A program made the position numbers and the translations under genes. The notes beneath the pieces are model-generated. The model was not told the origin of the DNA, searched no databases, and was given only the letters and a program-made list of their open reading frames with translations. From an uncultured Eubacteriales bacterium (GTDB lineage Bacteria > Bacillota > Clostridia > Christensenellales > Borkfalkiaceae), in NCBI GenBank assembly GCA_902766475.1, contig CACXDQ010000074.1:1-6671 (forward strand): a stretch of DNA of 6,671 bases. The letters are read 5' to 3'. Shown one piece after another: positions 5,075 through 6,671 of the stretch (the stretch's first letter is position 1; every line of letters starts with the position of its first letter).

Positions 5075-6071
5075 TATTCTTACTCTTTTCCCCGAGATGT
5101 TCGCACCGCTTAAAGAGAGTATCGTGGGGCGAGCCGTCAAGTCGGGCAAGGTGGAAATCGTCGTTACGGATATAAGGGAATACACCGAAAATAAGCATAA
5201 AAAATGCGACGATTATCCATTTGGTGGCGGCGCAGGAATGGTTATGATGCCCCAACCTATCTATTCGGCAATGAACGCAATAGACCCCAACAGAGAGGCA
5301 AGGCGAATTTTTATGTCGCCTAAGGGCAGAAAGTTCGACCAGTCTATGGTGAAAGAGCTATTAAAATACGATAGGTTAGTGTTTTTGTGCGGGCATTACG
5401 AGGGGGTCGATCAGAGGGCGATAGACCTCTGTATAGACGAGGAAATATCCCTCGGCGACTTTGTGCTTACGGGCGGCGAAATACCGGCAATGGCGATAAC
5501 CGACTGTATTTGCAGATATATCGACGGCGTTATATCGGGCGAGAGTTTGACGGAAGAGAGTATATCGAGCGGGCTTTTAGAATATCCGCAATACACCCGT
5601 CCGCAAGAATTTATGGGGCTTAAAGTGCCCGATGTTCTCGTTTCGGGCAACCATAAAGAAGTTGAAAAATGGCGTGCAGAGCAAGCTAAGGCGCTTACGG
5701 AGGAGAAGCGCCCCGACCTCGCTATAAAATATGAAAGCCGACACGAAATGAAGCTTAAACCAAGCCCGTTTGAAAGCATAAAGACGGGCGATAAGAGAGT
5801 GGAAATGCGGCTTTACGACGAGAAGAGGGCGGCTTTTAAAGTGGGCGACGAAATAGAGTTTACAAACGAGGAAACGGGCGAGAAACTCGGCGTCGTGATA
5901 ACGAAGTTAAAGAGATTTGCAAATTTTAAGGCGCTGTACGGCGCATACGATAAAAAATTACTCGGCTACAAAGGCGGCGAAGAGGCAAACCCCGAGGATA
6001 TGACGAAGTATTACTCTAAGCGGCAACAGAAGAAATACGGCGTGGTGGCAATAGAGATAGAACTCAAATAA
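5064..6071 (+). CDS. trmD: tRNA (guanine37-N1)-methyltransferase TrmD with a C-terminal ASCH domain
   Basis: 335 residues, against about 230-260 for ordinary TrmD. The N-terminal ~225 residues are a SPOUT methyltransferase that puts m1G at tRNA position 37 using S-adenosylmethionine, which prevents +1 frameshifting. Seen are DILTLFPEMF, the YPFGGGAGMVM loop (51-61), and the knot motifs CGHYEGVDQR (109-118) and ISLGDFVLTGGEIPAM (128-143). Arg151 matches catalytic Arg154 of H. influenzae TrmD. The C-terminal helical part follows: GLLEYPQYTRP (170-180), VLVSGNHKEVEKWR (191-204) and KRPDL (215-219). In the linker, the position matching catalytic Asp169 appears to be Glu165, with one residue deleted nearby. 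From ~227 the frame continues unbroken into an ASCH domain. A ribosome-binding site GAGGT (5051-5055) lies 8 bases before the ATG, within the end of rimM. Identity is certain; the role of the fused domain is unknown. Confidence 0.96.
   Translation: MKIDILTLFPEMFAPLKESIVGRAVKSGKVEIVVTDIREYTENKHKKCDDYPFGGGAGMVMMPQPIYSAMNAIDPNREARRIFMSPKGRKFDQSMVKELLKYDRLVFLCGHYEGVDQRAIDLCIDEEISLGDFVLTGGEIPAMAITDCICRYIDGVISGESLTEESISSGLLEYPQYTRPQEFMGLKVPDVLVSGNHKEVEKWRAEQAKALTEEKRPDLAIKYESRHEMKLKPSPFESIKTGDKRVEMRLYDEKRAAFKVGDEIEFTNEETGEKLGVVITKLKRFANFKALYGAYDKKLLGYKGGEEANPEDMTKYYSKRQQKKYGVVAIEIELK
5742..6068 (+). other. ASCH (PUA-like) domain fused to TrmD
   Basis: Residues ~227-335 of the TrmD reading frame, from HEMKLKPSPF to the end, read like a complete stand-alone Bacillota ASCH protein. 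Visible are SIKTGDKRVEMRLYDEKR (238-255), KVGDEIEFTN (259-268), LKRFANFKALY (282-292) and a final PEDMTKYYSKRQQKKYGVVAIEIEL. ASCH domains share the PUA-like barrel and are predicted to bind RNA; E. coli YqfB, a family member, hydrolyses N4-acetylcytidine. By my alignment the YqfB lysine (Lys21) corresponds to Lys244, but its nucleophile Thr24 corresponds to Glu247, so the YqfB reaction is not supported. An added tRNA-binding or allosteric module is the simplest inference. Confidence 0.88.
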
Positions 6072-6080
6072 AAACGCAGT

Positions 6081-6093
6081 TAATCGACTTATA
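6081..6093 (-). repeat. 13-base recurring word, copy D (trmD-rbgA gap)
   Basis: TAATCGACTTATA on the plus strand is the exact reverse complement of the copy at 3861-3873. It sits in the 34-base gap between trmD and rbgA, directly in front of the rbgA ribosome-binding site GAGGG (6095-6099). Confidence 0.45.
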
Positions 6094-6105
6094 CGAGGGC
6101 TTATT

Positions 6106-6671
6106 ATGGAAAACGACAAAAAGATAAACTGGTTTCCGGGGCATATGGCGAAGGCTATGCGCAAGACGGAAGAGGATATTAAGCTTTGCGACGGGGTAAT
6201 ATACGTCCTCGACGCAAGGGCGCCGTATGCTTGCATAAATTTAAAGCTTATGAAGATATTCGGAAATAAGCCCATAGTTTATGCCCTCAACAAGTGCGAC
6301 ACTATTTCTCAAAAATCGGCGAACGCTATCGTGAACGATTTCAAGGCGAACGGAAAGACGATAGAATGCGTAAACGGACTTTTGAAAAAAGACGTGGAGA
6401 GGATAAAGTCGGCTTGTAAAAGCGCAATGAGCGAAAAGATAGAGAGGGATAGGGCGAAGGGCGTAAAGAGGACGCTTCGCTTTTTGGTTGCCGGAATTCC
6501 CAACACGGGTAAATCAACTATAATAAACACTCTTTGCGGCTCAAAGAGGGCTGAAACGGGCGACAAGGCCGGTGTTACGAGGGCTAATAAGTGGTTGAGA
6601 ATGGGTGATTTCGACCTTCTCGATACCCCCGGCACAATGCCGCCGTCAATGGAAAATCAAGCCTTTGCGAA
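6106..6671 (+). CDS. rbgA: Ribosome biogenesis GTPase RbgA (YlqF), 5' part
   Basis: 188 codons are visible before the right edge, out of about 280-290 in the family. RbgA is a circularly permuted GTPase required for late 50S assembly. The permuted motif order is plain: G4 NKCD (62-65) precedes the P-loop GIPNTGKST (130-138), then G2 GVTR (Thr158) and G3 DTPG (173-176). The N-terminal signature NWFPGHMAKAMR (8-19) includes the histidine (His13) that corresponds to the catalytically important His9 of B. subtilis RbgA. GAGGG (6095-6099) is 6 bases before the ATG. It follows trmD directly, where rplS (L19) normally lies between them, so it is probably read from the same transcript. Confidence 0.96.
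   Translation, partial: MENDKKINWFPGHMAKAMRKTEEDIKLCDGVIYVLDARAPYACINLKLMKIFGNKPIVYALNKCDTISQKSANAIVNDFKANGKTIECVNGLLKKDVERIKSACKSAMSEKIERDRAKGVKRTLRFLVAGIPNTGKSTIINTLCGSKRAETGDKAGVTRANKWLRMGDFDLLDTPGTMPPSMENQAFA

Noticed and set aside
3301..5623. Plus-strand frames at 3301-3519 and 5387-5623
   Set aside because: They overlap ffh and trmD out of frame and give Arg-rich translations with no recognisable family.
5748..6071. ASCH domain as a separate gene starting at Met 5748
   Set aside because: No Shine-Dalgarno-like sequence precedes it and no stop separates it from trmD, so a fusion is favoured; internal initiation cannot be fully excluded.
20..6635. Many open frames on the minus strand (for example 330-839, 1387-2019, 4631-5185, 6309-6635)
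   Set aside because: All lie opposite well-identified plus-strand genes, have low-complexity Ser/Leu/Phe-rich or otherwise unfamilial translations, and lack plausible ribosome-binding sites; they are shadows.

Overview
The window is a compact, all-plus-strand stretch of bacterial chromosome. It carries the classic Bacillota cluster for chromosome condensation, protein targeting and 30S maturation: smc (3' part) - ftsY - ylxM - ffh - rpsP - khpA (ylqC) - rimM - trmD - rbgA (ylqF, 5' part). The gene order matches the B. subtilis smc-to-ylqF block and there is a YlxM homologue, so a low/mid-GC Gram-positive is likely. The heavy use of ATA, AGA/AGG and GAC codons would fit an uncultured gut-type Clostridia lineage, but that narrower placement is inference. 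No mobile element, tRNA, rRNA, CRISPR array or phage gene is visible, and no gap between genes exceeds about 110 bases.

Layout. (1) 1-2106: the coiled-coil and C-terminal ATPase lobe of Smc, then ftsY one base downstream. (2) 2107-2213: an information-dense gap. It has a perfect consensus sigma-A-type promoter (TTGACA, 17 bp, TATAAT), an inverted repeat over the -35 box, and an 11-bp hairpin with a T-tract whose left arm spans the expected transcription start. (3) 2214-3844: ylxM and ffh, joined by a one-base stop/start overlap. (4) 3845-4473: rpsP and khpA behind a short palindromic leader. (5) 4474-4567: a 14-bp stem-loop and other symmetric elements before rimM. (6) 4568-6071: rimM and trmD, overlapping by 11 bases. 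(7) 6106 to the end: rbgA, cut by the window edge.

How the genes work together. FtsY and Ffh are the two SRP-type GTPases of co-translational membrane targeting, and YlxM is their usual partner gene. S16, KhpA, RimM, TrmD and RbgA serve small-subunit assembly, RNA binding, tRNA G37 methylation and large-subunit assembly.

Most unusual points. TrmD is extended to 335 residues by an in-frame C-terminal ASCH (PUA-like, probably RNA-binding) domain. The usual next gene, rplS (ribosomal protein L19), is missing between trmD and rbgA. The TrmD segment aligning with the catalytic Asp169 of the H. influenzae enzyme appears to carry Glu. A 13-base word (TATAAGTCGATTA or its complement) recurs with at most one mismatch in three gaps and once inside ylxM. 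These deserve checking, but none alone proves a new system.
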